From positions 1 to 12,752 of the forward strand of contig JAEWBM010000051.1 in the NCBI GenBank assembly GCA_023391155.1: 12,752 nucleotides of DNA. Direction: 5' to 3'. This DNA comes from Acidobacteriota bacterium (GTDB lineage Bacteria > Acidobacteriota > Blastocatellia > Pyrinomonadales > Pyrinomonadaceae). Made by a program: the position numbers and the translations under genes. Positions 6,337 through 12,752 of this stretch are shown in pieces; position 1 is the stretch's first letter, and the number at the start of each line of letters is the position of its first letter. The notes under the pieces are model-generated. The model worked only from the letters and a program-made list of their open reading frames with translations. It was not told the DNA's origin and made no database searches.

Positions 6337-6344
6337 AGAAACTC

Positions 6345-7697
6345 TTAGCGCTGACGGATCCACTTCCAGATCTCGGGCAATGTAGCCCGCTTTCCGTACA
6401 TCAGCATCCCGACGCGATAGACCCTTGATGCCAGCCAAACGAGTGCCGCAATCGCGGCGGCATTAACGAATATCGCCAGCGCTATCTGCCAGAACGGAGG
6501 CGTCTCGGCGAGAATGCGAACCGGCATTGTGACCGGCGCAAAGAACGGCGCGATCGACGCCCAGAACGAAAGTGTCGAACTCGGGTCGCGAATAACGGCA
6601 AAGCTGAGATAGAAGCCGATAAGCAGCAGCATGATCGGCGGGAATGCGAACTGGCCGCCCTCCTGAACGCTGGTGACTACGGAGCCGATAAGAGCAAAGA
6701 TCGAAGCGTAGATAAAAAATCCGAGCAGAAAAAATATCAGGAAGTAGAGCACCATCAACGGGGAGATGGCAGGGATCGAGCCGGAGAGTGCGGCGAACTC
6801 CGGCTGAAGCGCGATAAAGCCGACGAGAACGGCGGCGGTCGCGACCCATATAGCCAGTTGCGTTAGGCCGGCGAGGCCCACGCCGACGAGTTTGCCGAGC
6901 ATCAGCTCGAATGGACGGGCAGAGGAGAAAAGGATCTCGGCGATGCGCGTCTCTTTTTCCTCGACCACGGCGCCCATGATCGCCTGGCCATAAATTGCGA
7001 GGGTGATATAGATCATCAGGCCGATGACGAATGAGGCTATCCAGACGCCGGTGCTGTCTTTCTCTTCGCCGCGTTCGTCGATGCCGCGGGCGTTGAGCGT
7101 GACGCTGCGGCTCAGTTCATCGAGCCGGGCCTCGCTGATCTCGGCATCGGCAAGGCGCTGCGAGCGGACGGCCGCATTGAGAGCATCTCGGAAGGAATCG
7201 TTGGTAATGATATCGCCGGCCTTCCGGGAACGGAACTCGTAAACGGCGGCAGGGTCGCCGTAATTTTCCGGAACGATCAGGAATGCATCGATATCACCGG
7301 CCGCGACCATTGCCGTGAGCTGAGACCGGACCTCGGCGGGCGGGAGCGAGCCGGGATCGAAATGCCGAAATGCGAAGTTTTCGCCGAACTGCTGCGAGGT
7401 TCGTTGGAGCTGCTCCTGCTGAGATGTCGAGATGTTGGAGACGGAGTCGAGTGCGGCCCGGCGGGCCCGTTCGGCGACCTTTTCGGCTGAGAGATTTTGC
7501 CGCAGACGGGGCTCTATCTTGCCGCTGCGGTCAACGATGGCGATGCGGGTCGGCTCGCCCTTTATTGAAAAGATGATCGCGGGTACGACGGTGAAGCCCG
7601 CTGCCAACAGAGGCAGCATCAGCGTCCCGACCAGGAACGACCAACGGAGGACGACCTTTCGGTATTCATGCCTGACAACCGCAAGAAATCTGTGCAT
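6345..7697 (-). CDS. ABC-2 type permease, NatB-like
   Basis: A 450-aa membrane protein. A first span (about 20-43) follows a cytoplasmic start (RHEYRKVVLRWSF). A large extracytoplasmic domain (about 45-215) comes next, then five or six spans (about 217-239, 271-297, 312-337, 350-369, 376-393, 402-424). The loop VVEEKETRIAEILFSSARP (244-262) is the typical coupling region of the NatB/ABC-2 exporter group. NatAB of Bacillus exports sodium; close relatives export other compounds, so the substrate is open. It starts 2 nt after the ATPase stop codon (TAGTATG), a strong sign of translational coupling, and is followed by the CYTH gene after 8 bp. Class call is firm, sodium specificity is not. Confidence 0.88.
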   Translation of the reverse strand: MHRFLAVVRHEYRKVVLRWSFLVGTLMLPLLAAGFTVVPAIIFSIKGEPTRIAIVDRSGKIEPRLRQNLSAEKVAERARRAALDSVSNISTSQQEQLQRTSQQFGENFAFRHFDPGSLPPAEVRSQLTAMVAAGDIDAFLIVPENYGDPAAVYEFRSRKAGDIITNDSFRDALNAAVRSQRLADAEISEARLDELSRSVTLNARGIDERGEEKDSTGVWIASFVIGLMIYITLAIYGQAIMGAVVEEKETRIAEILFSSARPFELMLGKLVGVGLAGLTQLAIWVATAAVLVGFIALQPEFAALSGSIPAISPLMVLYFLIFFLLGFFIYASIFALIGSVVTSVQEGGQFAFPPIMLLLIGFYLSFAVIRDPSSTLSFWASIAPFFAPVTMPVRILAETPPFWQIALAIFVNAAAIAALVWLASRVYRVGMLMYGKRATLPEIWKWIRQR

Positions 7698-7698
7698 A

Positions 7699-8619
7699 CT
7701 AAGCCGCCGCCGCTCCCCTTACCTTTTCGATGAATATGTCGTTCAAGCTAGGCTCGACCTGCTCAAATTTAGAGACGGATGCACCTGAAGCGACGAGGCG
7801 TTCGAGCACTTCGCGAGCGGTGACGCCGTCCGCCAGGTGCAGTTCCTGTTGGTCGGAATGTGTCACGACCTTTTTGATAAACGCCGGGTCGGCAAGTATC
7901 GCGTCTGCCCCGGTGCCGCGAAAGGCTATCAGGTCCTCGCCATAGCTGGACTTGATCTCGCGGAGACTGCCCGACACGACGCCCCGGCCGCGGTTGATGA
8001 GCAGGATATCGTGGCAAAGGCGCTCGGCGGTCTCCATCAGGTGGGTGGAAAAGATGATCGTCTTTTCCTTGGTGCGGAATTCGGACAGGACATCGATCAT
8101 AAATTCCACATTCACCGGGTCGAGGCCGGAGAACGGCTCGTCGAGTATGAGCAGGTCGGGGTCATGAAGCACGGTCGAGATGAACTGGATCTTCTGCTGC
8201 ATGCCCTTCGAGAGGTCGGTAGTCTTTTTGGTTTTCCACTCGGCAAGGCCCATTCTCTCGAGCCAACTGTCGATGCGGCGGTCCGCTTCGGCCCGGCCGA
8301 CCCCCTTTAACGCGGCGAAGTACCGGAGCTGGTCCGAAACCTTCATCTTTTTATAGAGGCCGCGTTCTTCCGGGAGGTAGCCGATGCGGCTCTGCAGATC
8401 GGTGGACATCCGGCGGCCCATCAGCTCGATGGAGCCGCTGTCGGGCACCGTGATGCCGACGACCATTCGGATCGTGGTCGTTTTGCCGGCACCGTTCGGG
8501 CCCAGAAAGCCAAAGACACGGCCGGAGCGAACCTCAAAGCTGAGGTCATCGACCGCGGCAAAATCGCCGAAGCGCTTTGATACGTAGCTGACTTTAAGAG
8601 TGATCTGCGGGTCTGCCAT
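7699..8619 (-). CDS. ABC transporter ATPase, NatA-like
   Basis: A 306-aa ATPase. It shows Walker A GPNGAGKTT (40-48), a Q-loop-region motif YLPEERGLYKKM (81-92) typical of NatA-type exporters, signature LSKGM (136-140, in place of LSGGQ), Walker B LLILDEP (156-162), D-loop SGLD (164-167) and H193. The C-terminal part (about 225-300, ending in EPSLNDIFIEKV) is the DUF4162-type extension of this subfamily. It powers the permease encoded immediately downstream. The start at 8619 (MADPQITLKV) fits the family; the frame stays open to 8994 but that extension crosses the divergent gene at 8752 and is unlike any ABC N-terminus. No clear Shine-Dalgarno precedes it. A weak promoter (TTGCAA, 17 nt, CAAAAT) is possible in the 8620-8680 spacer. 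Confidence 0.9.
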   Translation of the reverse strand: MADPQITLKVSYVSKRFGDFAAVDDLSFEVRSGRVFGFLGPNGAGKTTTIRMVVGITVPDSGSIELMGRRMSTDLQSRIGYLPEERGLYKKMKVSDQLRYFAALKGVGRAEADRRIDSWLERMGLAEWKTKKTTDLSKGMQQKIQFISTVLHDPDLLILDEPFSGLDPVNVEFMIDVLSEFRTKEKTIIFSTHLMETAERLCHDILLINRGRGVVSGSLREIKSSYGEDLIAFRGTGADAILADPAFIKKVVTHSDQQELHLADGVTAREVLERLVASGASVSKFEQVEPSLNDIFIEKVRGAAAA

Positions 8620-8721
8620 AAACGGGGGACGCTTTCCGTATTTTGGGGATGTGAAGAAAGAATTGCAAACGGGTCGCCTGCGGTACGGCTTTTGCATGAG
8701 ATATGAAGCAGAGGAGCCGAT

Positions 8722-8736
8722 GTACAGAAAGTGTAC
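8722..8736. repeat. Inverted repeat just before the 66-aa gene's ribosome site
   Basis: GTACA (8722-8726) and TGTAC (8732-8736) are perfect inverted copies around GAAAG. The repeat directly abuts GGGGAGG (8737-8743), the Shine-Dalgarno of the gene at 8752. It could be an operator or a small RNA hairpin that affects translation. No function can be assigned. Confidence 0.35.
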
Positions 8737-8751
8737 GGGGAGGTGAACAGT

Positions 8752-8952
8752 ATGAAGACAAACTCCGATAAAACAAAGGGATTTGACCGTCCTATACAGA
8801 AACCGTTTGACGAACTGCCGGAATCCTTTATGAGGAACCTGCGTTCGCGGTGGGTCACCAAAAAGATGAAGCGCCAAGAGCCGGCCGGCAAAACGAACGG
8901 TTTCGACAGCGTTTCTTCGCGCGGGAGCTCGCCGAGGGACACTATTTACTAA
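8752..8952 (+). CDS. 66-aa basic protein of unknown function
   Basis: A small, strongly polar protein with many Lys and Arg, including VTKKMKRQ at 35-42, and no membrane segment, signal peptide or Cys. The segment FDRPIQKPFDELPESFMRNL (11-30) looks like the most structured part; the C-terminal third is Ser/Gly/Pro-rich and probably disordered. I do not recognise the family. It is supported as a gene by an excellent Shine-Dalgarno (GGGGAGG, 8 nt before ATG) in a spacer otherwise needed only for the divergent natA-like gene. Its last 11 bp overlap the end of the convergent fluoride channel gene. The main doubt is its short length and the lack of a recognised homologue. Confidence 0.5.
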   Translation: MKTNSDKTKGFDRPIQKPFDELPESFMRNLRSRWVTKKMKRQEPAGKTNGFDSVSSRGSSPRDTIY

Positions 8953-9313
8953 GCGATAGTCCAAGCCAGGTTGCGGCGAGGCCGACGGCAACATTGAGAA
9001 AAATGTTGCCGGCAGCGGGGCCGAACGCCCCTTCCTGCAGCAGGCGGATAGACTCGTATGAAAAAGCAGAAAAGGTGGTAAAACCGCCTAGGATGCCGAC
9101 GACAACGAATGACCGTACCTCACCCGCGGTGAAACTTCCCCGCTCTGTTAGACCCAACACGAGCCCGATCACAAAACAACCGAGAATATTGACGCTCAAG
9201 GTGGCGAACGGGAAATTTGCGATGTCGAGCCGAGCGAACAGCAGTGAGACTAGATAGCGGAATATGCTGCCGATGAATCCGCCGATGCCAACGAAAAGAA
9301 TGGTCCTGTCCAT
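8942..9313 (-). CDS. crcB: Fluoride channel FluC/CrcB
   Basis: A 123-aa, four-span membrane protein. Conserved family features are all present: GIGGFIGSIFRY (9-20, with R19), PFATLSVNILG (35-45, with N42), the GGFTTFSAFSYE stretch (76-87) that forms the central sodium site and the Phe box, and N107 in the last span. FluC works as an antiparallel dimer that lets toxic fluoride leave the cell. The length is normal for the family. The gene stands alone behind a fluoride riboswitch, which independently supports the function. No Shine-Dalgarno is visible before the ATG. Its end overlaps the 66-aa gene on the other strand by 11 bp. Confidence 0.95.
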   Translation of the reverse strand: MDRTILFVGIGGFIGSIFRYLVSLLFARLDIANFPFATLSVNILGCFVIGLVLGLTERGSFTAGEVRSFVVVGILGGFTTFSAFSYESIRLLQEGAFGPAAGNIFLNVAVGLAATWLGLSLSK

Positions 9314-9330
9314 AATATTGCAATTTGTGA

Positions 9331-9385
9331 ACAGGCGTCATCAGCTTTTGAAAAGCGGTTGGATCGGGAAGACACCATTTCCCGT
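9331..9385 (-). ncRNA. Fluoride riboswitch (crcB motif)
   Basis: On the minus strand, 18 nt upstream of crcB, GGGAA (9383-9379) pairs with TTCCC (9370-9366). The enclosed GGTGTC (9376-9371) can form the 6-bp pseudoknot with GACGCC (9339-9334), with one G-U pair. A third stem, GCTTT/AAAGC (9356-9352 with 9348-9344), precedes the hallmark CTGATGACGCC. These parts, their order and the crcB gene behind them match the known fluoride-sensing aptamer. One difference is AAATGG where GATGG is usual. No terminator hairpin with a T-run lies between the aptamer and the ATG, so control may be translational, although no clear ribosome site is seen. A TTGACG (9428-9423) upstream may be a -35, without a convincing -10. 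Confidence 0.9.
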
Positions 9386-9476
9386 GTGAAGAACGAATAG
9401 ATTTGCATACGCACACCTCGAGCGTCAACCGCCCCGGGGATAGCTCACACGCCGGTATTGTTCTATATTATTGGCG

Positions 9477-10571
9477 ATGAACGAGAAGAACGGCCTCGGA
9501 GAACGGGCCATCGAAATGGAACAGCGGCTGCTGGAGATCTATCTATATCGCGAAGGAGCGGGCCGGGTCGAGACGTCGACCGACGCTCGTGACCTGCCGA
9601 AGCTGCTCGAGGACCCTTCCGTCGTAGTGTGGATAGATTCCCACGCGGAAACCACCGTGGAAAAGAAGCAGGTCGAGAGCCTGCTGCTTGAGGTATTTAA
9701 GTTCCATCATCTGACCGTCGAGGATTGCATCGAAACCCGAAATCAGCCAAAGATCGAGGCGTTTCCAGATTATCTGTATTTTATCGTGCACGGCATTCGG
9801 CCGGATGAAACGAGCCCGGCCAATTTCGTTACGAAGGAACTCGACGGGTATCTCGGCAGCAATTTCGTGGTGACATTCCACACCGAAGCATTTCGAAGTA
9901 TCAACTCGGTCAAACAGCAGATAATGTCGAGCCCGTTCGCCTGCCAGCGGGGGCCGGCGTACCTGCTGCACCAGATACTTGACCAACTCGTCGACCACTA
10001 TATGCCGCTGATCGACGATTTTGACAATGTGATAGAGGAACTCGAGGACAGGGTGCTTGATCCACGGTCGAGTGACAGCTCGATACTCGAAGAGATCATG
10101 GATATGCGGCGGAGCATTGCTCGGCTGCGACGCATCGCGACCCGGCAGCGCGAGGTGCTGTACAGGATGTCGCACGGTGAATTCCCGCAGATCGATGAAC
10201 ACGTTCTTCCCTTTTTCAGGGATGTGCACGACCATCTGCTGCGGGTGACGGACCTTTCCGAGGCATACCGGGACCTGGTGGCGGGGCTCGTAGAGATACA
10301 CTTTTCCGTGGTGGCCAATCGGACGAACGACGTGATGAAGACGCTCGCGGTTGTTTCAGCGATCATATTGCCGCTTTCACTGATCGCCGGAATTTACGGA
10401 ATGAACTTTGAGAACATGCCCGAGCTAGGACACCGGTACGGGTATTTCATTACGCTGGGTGCGATGGGCCTGCTGGCCGCGGGTCTCCTGGTATATTTTT
10501 GGCTGCGAGGGTGGGTCTTTCAAGGAGCCGCGCCCGCGCGGGGTGCTGAACGCGGCGGAGACGATTTATAG
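9477..10571 (+). CDS. corA: CorA-family divalent cation transporter
   Basis: A 364-aa protein with a large acidic, helical cytoplasmic domain (about 1-285) and two C-terminal membrane spans (about 289-307 and 323-343). The signature GMN is at 308-310 (YGMNFENMPEL), where the pentamer's selectivity loop lies. CorA proteins import Mg2+ and also pass Co2+ and Ni2+; some GMN-family members export zinc, so direction and metal are not certain. The ATG at 9477 is used; a TTG two codons earlier is possible. No Shine-Dalgarno is visible, and a TATATT (9464-9469) lies 7 nt before the ATG, which would fit a leaderless transcript. It is divergent from crcB and its last 6 bp overlap the convergent DUF1835 gene. 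Confidence 0.92.
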   Translation: MNEKNGLGERAIEMEQRLLEIYLYREGAGRVETSTDARDLPKLLEDPSVVVWIDSHAETTVEKKQVESLLLEVFKFHHLTVEDCIETRNQPKIEAFPDYLYFIVHGIRPDETSPANFVTKELDGYLGSNFVVTFHTEAFRSINSVKQQIMSSPFACQRGPAYLLHQILDQLVDHYMPLIDDFDNVIEELEDRVLDPRSSDSSILEEIMDMRRSIARLRRIATRQREVLYRMSHGEFPQIDEHVLPFFRDVHDHLLRVTDLSEAYRDLVAGLVEIHFSVVANRTNDVMKTLAVVSAIILPLSLIAGIYGMNFENMPELGHRYGYFITLGAMGLLAAGLLVYFWLRGWVFQGAAPARGAERGGDDL

Positions 10572-11294
10572 ATCAGTGAGCTTTTGCAGCAGCCGCTCGA
10601 CCTGAAGGTCGCCGAACCCGAACACGCCCGCACGTTTTTGAAACTCGGGGAAAAGCGTTTCGAGATCCGCGTGGCCCGACTCGCGAAGTTCGCGAACTAC
10701 AGCAAGGGGCTCGGTGTCGACGACAGCGGCGGCGCCACAGGCTTCTTTTAGGAATGGGAATGCAGGTGAAGCGTATTGGCCCAGGGCTTTTAAGCGTTCG
10801 GTATCGCGATCGACGAACGCTTTCCACAGATCCGCCCCGGTGAGAATATCTTCCTCTGTCAAAAGCACACGTTGACGAAAACATTCCTCGAGTTCCTGCC
10901 GTGTGTGTATGGCGAAGCCTTTCCAGATGTCATCGGGCGCGAGGCCAACCGGGGCGACCCGCGAAACTTTTTCATGTTCGCTAAGGCGTGCATGGCAGAA
11001 CCACATATTGACCTGGCAAAACAGGTCGTATTCGAACCAGAGAACCACTTCGTCGCCGGCCGGGACGTCGGCCATCGGCTCGATCTCATAGGCAACCTTT
11101 TCGCGGTAATCGAGCGGGTCTTCGCCATATTCGATGGCGACAAAGTTTGAACGCACGTCCCAAAATTCATCGGGGTAGTCCCCGTCGAGCGGGCCCGTCA
11201 CCAGAGCCTCGCGAAAAACGATCACATCACCCGGAATGCCGGCAGCGGAAAATTGTTCGGCGAGAGCGTCGCCGGGCAGAACGTGAAGGGTCAT
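10566..11294 (-). CDS. DUF1835-domain protein
   Basis: A 242-aa soluble protein. Its N-terminus (MTLHVLPGDALAEQF, then GDVIVFREALVTGPL) follows the DUF1835 pattern: a beta strand leading to GD, a helix, and then WRE/FRE-x-L-x-x-GP. A WF-rich middle (VVLWFEYDLFCQVNMW, about 83-98) and a helical C-terminus (LTGADLWKAFVDRDTERL, about 152-169) are typical of the two-domain members. The biochemical role of this family is unknown. The start codon overlaps the pgpA stop as ATGA (4 bp), so translation is probably coupled, making this the last gene of the operon. Its stop overlaps corA on the other strand by 6 bp. Confidence 0.82.
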   Translation of the reverse strand: MTLHVLPGDALAEQFSAAGIPGDVIVFREALVTGPLDGDYPDEFWDVRSNFVAIEYGEDPLDYREKVAYEIEPMADVPAGDEVVLWFEYDLFCQVNMWFCHARLSEHEKVSRVAPVGLAPDDIWKGFAIHTRQELEECFRQRVLLTEEDILTGADLWKAFVDRDTERLKALGQYASPAFPFLKEACGAAAVVDTEPLAVVRELRESGHADLETLFPEFQKRAGVFGFGDLQVERLLQKLTDL

Positions 11295-11854
11295 AGCGAA
11301 ATACTAATCGCATAGATCACCGCGAGGCAAACCCCGGCATAAGTTCCCGCAACGATGTCATCGGCCACTACACCGACTCCGCCGGGAAGGACCTGCAGAA
11401 GATCGATGGGGTAGGGCTTCCAGATATCGAACAGCCTGAAAAGAAGAAATCCCGCCAGAATGAACGGCCATCCGACGCCGAACGGGACGAAGAAAAAGGT
11501 GACCAGCATTCCGAGGATCTCGTCGATGACCGCCTCGGAAGGGTCAGTATTGCCGAGCAGCGGTATCGCACGGCTCGCGGCCCATATACCGATCATTGTT
11601 AAGGCTGTAAGCGCGAGCGCAACGGCGGCGGCAGATATTGAGACGGTCTGAATCGCGTTTAGGGAATGTTCGACCGACCAATGATGAAGCCAGACATCGT
11701 GGAACTGAGCAGCGGCCAAGTACAGTGCAACTGCAACCATTGAGCCCCAGGTGCCCGGAGCCAGCGGCAGAAAGCCGACGCCGAAGGTGGTGATCCCGAG
11801 CGAGACATAGTCGAGCGGGCCCTCAGGTTTGCGGCGTTCGATGTCGGTCTTCAT
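11291..11854 (-). CDS. pgpA: Phosphatidylglycerophosphatase A
   Basis: A 187-aa membrane enzyme that removes phosphate from phosphatidylglycerophosphate to give phosphatidylglycerol. Family motifs are complete: GVGFLPLAPGTWGS (25-38), DPSEAVIDE (104-112), FRLFDIWKP (139-147) and PGGVGVVADD (157-166), the acidic residues binding metal and substrate. About four hydrophobic segments lie between them (roughly 38-52, 72-100, 114-140, 166-186). Residues 50-70 form a loop richer in His and Trp than in the E. coli protein. It lies 21 bp after cobO and overlaps the next gene by 4 bp. No obvious functional link with its operon partners is visible. Confidence 0.94.
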   Translation of the reverse strand: MKTDIERRKPEGPLDYVSLGITTFGVGFLPLAPGTWGSMVAVALYLAAAQFHDVWLHHWSVEHSLNAIQTVSISAAAVALALTALTMIGIWAASRAIPLLGNTDPSEAVIDEILGMLVTFFFVPFGVGWPFILAGFLLFRLFDIWKPYPIDLLQVLPGGVGVVADDIVAGTYAGVCLAVIYAISISL

Positions 11855-11875
11855 GAATCTCGGGCGGAATTGATG

Positions 11876-12457
11876 CTAGAACTCGATACCCTGTTGGGCG
11901 TAGATGCCGGCGTGGAAGGGATGCTTGATCTCTTTCATTTCGGTGACCAGGTCGGCGGCCTCGACCAGCTCGGGCGGCGCGTTGCGGCCGGTCATTATTA
12001 CGTGCAGGCTCGGCTGCGCGGCGCGAGCCGCGGCGATGTCCTCCAGCACCTTATTAACATCCAGAAATTTGTAGTCGAGCACATACACCAGCTCATCGAA
12101 AACGAGAAGCTCGTAATCGCCCGATCGTAGTTTCTCCTGACACAGCGCCCATGTTTCTTCGGATGTGCGGATGTCCTGCGCCGGATCGTTCGTATCCCAG
12201 GTAAACCCGTCGCCCATCGTATGTATCTCAACACCGAGCTTTTCAAGCGAAACATGTTCGCCGTAGCGGTCGGTCTTCGACTTCATGAACTGGATCATGC
12301 AGCAGCGAAGCCCCTGGCCGGCGGCACGGACAAGCACGCCGATAGCGGCCGTCGTCTTGCCTTTGCCGTCGCCGGTGTTGACCATCAGCAGGCCGTGGGT
12401 CTTTTCGCGATAATCCTCGCGGCGCCACTTGTAACGTTTCTCTTTTGAATCGGTCAT
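11876..12457 (-). CDS. cobO: Corrinoid adenosyltransferase (CobO/BtuR/CobA type)
   Basis: A 193-aa cytosolic enzyme that transfers the 5'-deoxyadenosyl group of ATP to cob(I)alamin or cob(I)yrinic acid diamide. The P-loop NTGDGKGKTT (27-36) is the variant typical of this family. Further conserved blocks are MIQFMKSK (54-61), LLVFDELVYVLDY (117-129), TGRNAP (156-161) and the C-terminal EMKEIKHPF and AQQGIEF. Length is normal. No other cobalamin gene is visible here, so it may serve salvage or be part of a scattered pathway. It starts 8 bp after the stop of the DHH gene and is probably in one operon with it and pgpA. Confidence 0.94.
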   Translation of the reverse strand: MTDSKEKRYKWRREDYREKTHGLLMVNTGDGKGKTTAAIGVLVRAAGQGLRCCMIQFMKSKTDRYGEHVSLEKLGVEIHTMGDGFTWDTNDPAQDIRTSEETWALCQEKLRSGDYELLVFDELVYVLDYKFLDVNKVLEDIAAARAAQPSLHVIMTGRNAPPELVEAADLVTEMKEIKHPFHAGIYAQQGIEF

Positions 12458-12465
12458 TTAGAGGC

Positions 12466-12752
12466 TCACGCCAAATTCGGTGCGTCGCTGTCCCAATCGT
12501 CCGAGTGTCTTTCGACGGCGTCCTTCACGGCGTTGACTATGGCCTTTTCAAGCTCGTCCCAGTCGCCCTCGACTCGGAGCCCGGCTGCATTTTTATGGCC
12601 GCCGCCGCCGAGCTGCTCAGCGACTCGGGCGACATTAATGTTCCCTTTGGAGCGGAGGCTTACGCGGTACTTACCCGGTTCGACCTCACGCATATAGACG
12701 ACCGCCTGAACGTCGCGGGCGGCAAGCGGGATGTTAACGAAACCGTTGTTGT
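12466..12752 (-). CDS. DHH-family phosphoesterase, C-terminal part (NrnA-like)
   Basis: The last 94 codons of a gene that continues beyond the window. The visible part is the DHHA1 domain: it contains GGGGHKNAAG, the Gly-His substrate-binding motif of DHH/DHHA1 enzymes, preceded by VSLRSKGNINVARVAEQL. The best fit is the NrnA group (oligoribonuclease / pAp phosphatase), but single-strand exonuclease RecJ and cyclic-dinucleotide phosphodiesterases share the domain and the catalytic DHH part is not visible. Reading continues in frame to the window edge (ending ...FVNIPLAARDVQAVVY before the internal Met), so the internal ATG at 12693 is not the start. It is the first visible gene of the operon with cobO, pgpA and the DUF1835 gene. 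Confidence 0.82.
   Translation of the reverse strand, partial: NNGFVNIPLAARDVQAVVYMREVEPGKYRVSLRSKGNINVARVAEQLGGGGHKNAAGLRVEGDWDELEKAIVNAVKDAVERHSDDWDSDAPNLA

Noticed and set aside
8620..8994. N-terminal extension of the NatA-like ATPase from 8994
   Set aside because: ABC ATPases begin just before the first beta strand, as MADPQITLKV does; the extension has no ABC character and is antisense to the 66-aa gene.
9402..9418. GG...GC pair upstream of crcB resembling a sigma-54 promoter
   Set aside because: The spacing between GG and GC is 9 instead of 10 nt and the flanking consensus is poor.
1..12752. Search for tRNA or rRNA genes, CRISPR arrays, insertion sequences, att sites and phage genes
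   Set aside because: No cloverleaf-like segment, regularly spaced repeats, transposase or integrase motifs, or terminal inverted repeats were seen by eye on either strand.

Overview
The window looks like a compact chromosomal stretch of a free-living, Gram-negative-type bacterium. The gene set (NtrC-type response regulator, hybrid PAS kinase, NatAB-type ABC pair, CYTH protein, FluC, CorA, PgpA, CobO, DHH phosphatase) and small stress-type membrane proteins would fit an acidobacterial (Blastocatellia-like) genome. That placement is my inference from style only; there is no rRNA or other phylogenetic marker. I see no mobile element, CRISPR array, tRNA or prophage gene. Most genes are packed tightly, and three convergent gene pairs overlap by a few bases.

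Left part (1-3790): an envelope/stress block. On the minus strand are the start of a small membrane protein (cut by the window edge), a YggT-family protein, a sigma-54-dependent response regulator, and a tail-anchored ElaB/YqjD/DUF883-like protein. On the plus strand are a 54-aa single-span protein and a 49-aa lmo0937-type two-span protein. Two of these small genes have near-consensus sigma-54 (-24/-12) promoters and a third has a weaker one, all placed so that the predicted leader is 35-39 nt. The DUF883-like gene and the lmo0937-type gene are divergent, and two dyads with centres about 21 bp apart lie between their promoters where an enhancer would be expected. With a sigma-54 activator encoded between the targets, this looks like a local regulon. 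It is the most interesting system in the window.

Middle part (3794-8952): a PAS/PAS/HisKA/HATPase/receiver hybrid kinase on the plus strand converges on a minus-strand cluster natA-like ATPase > natB-like permease > CYTH protein, with gaps of 1 and 8 bp. A 66-aa basic plus-strand gene of unknown function sits divergently upstream of the ATPase.

Right part (8942-12752): a FluC/CrcB fluoride channel on the minus strand is preceded by a convincing fluoride riboswitch with its pseudoknot intact. Divergent from it is a CorA-type divalent cation transporter. CorA converges on a minus-strand operon: DHH-family phosphoesterase (5' part outside the window) > CobO corrinoid adenosyltransferase > PgpA phosphatidylglycerophosphatase > DUF1835 protein, the last two overlapping by 4 bp.
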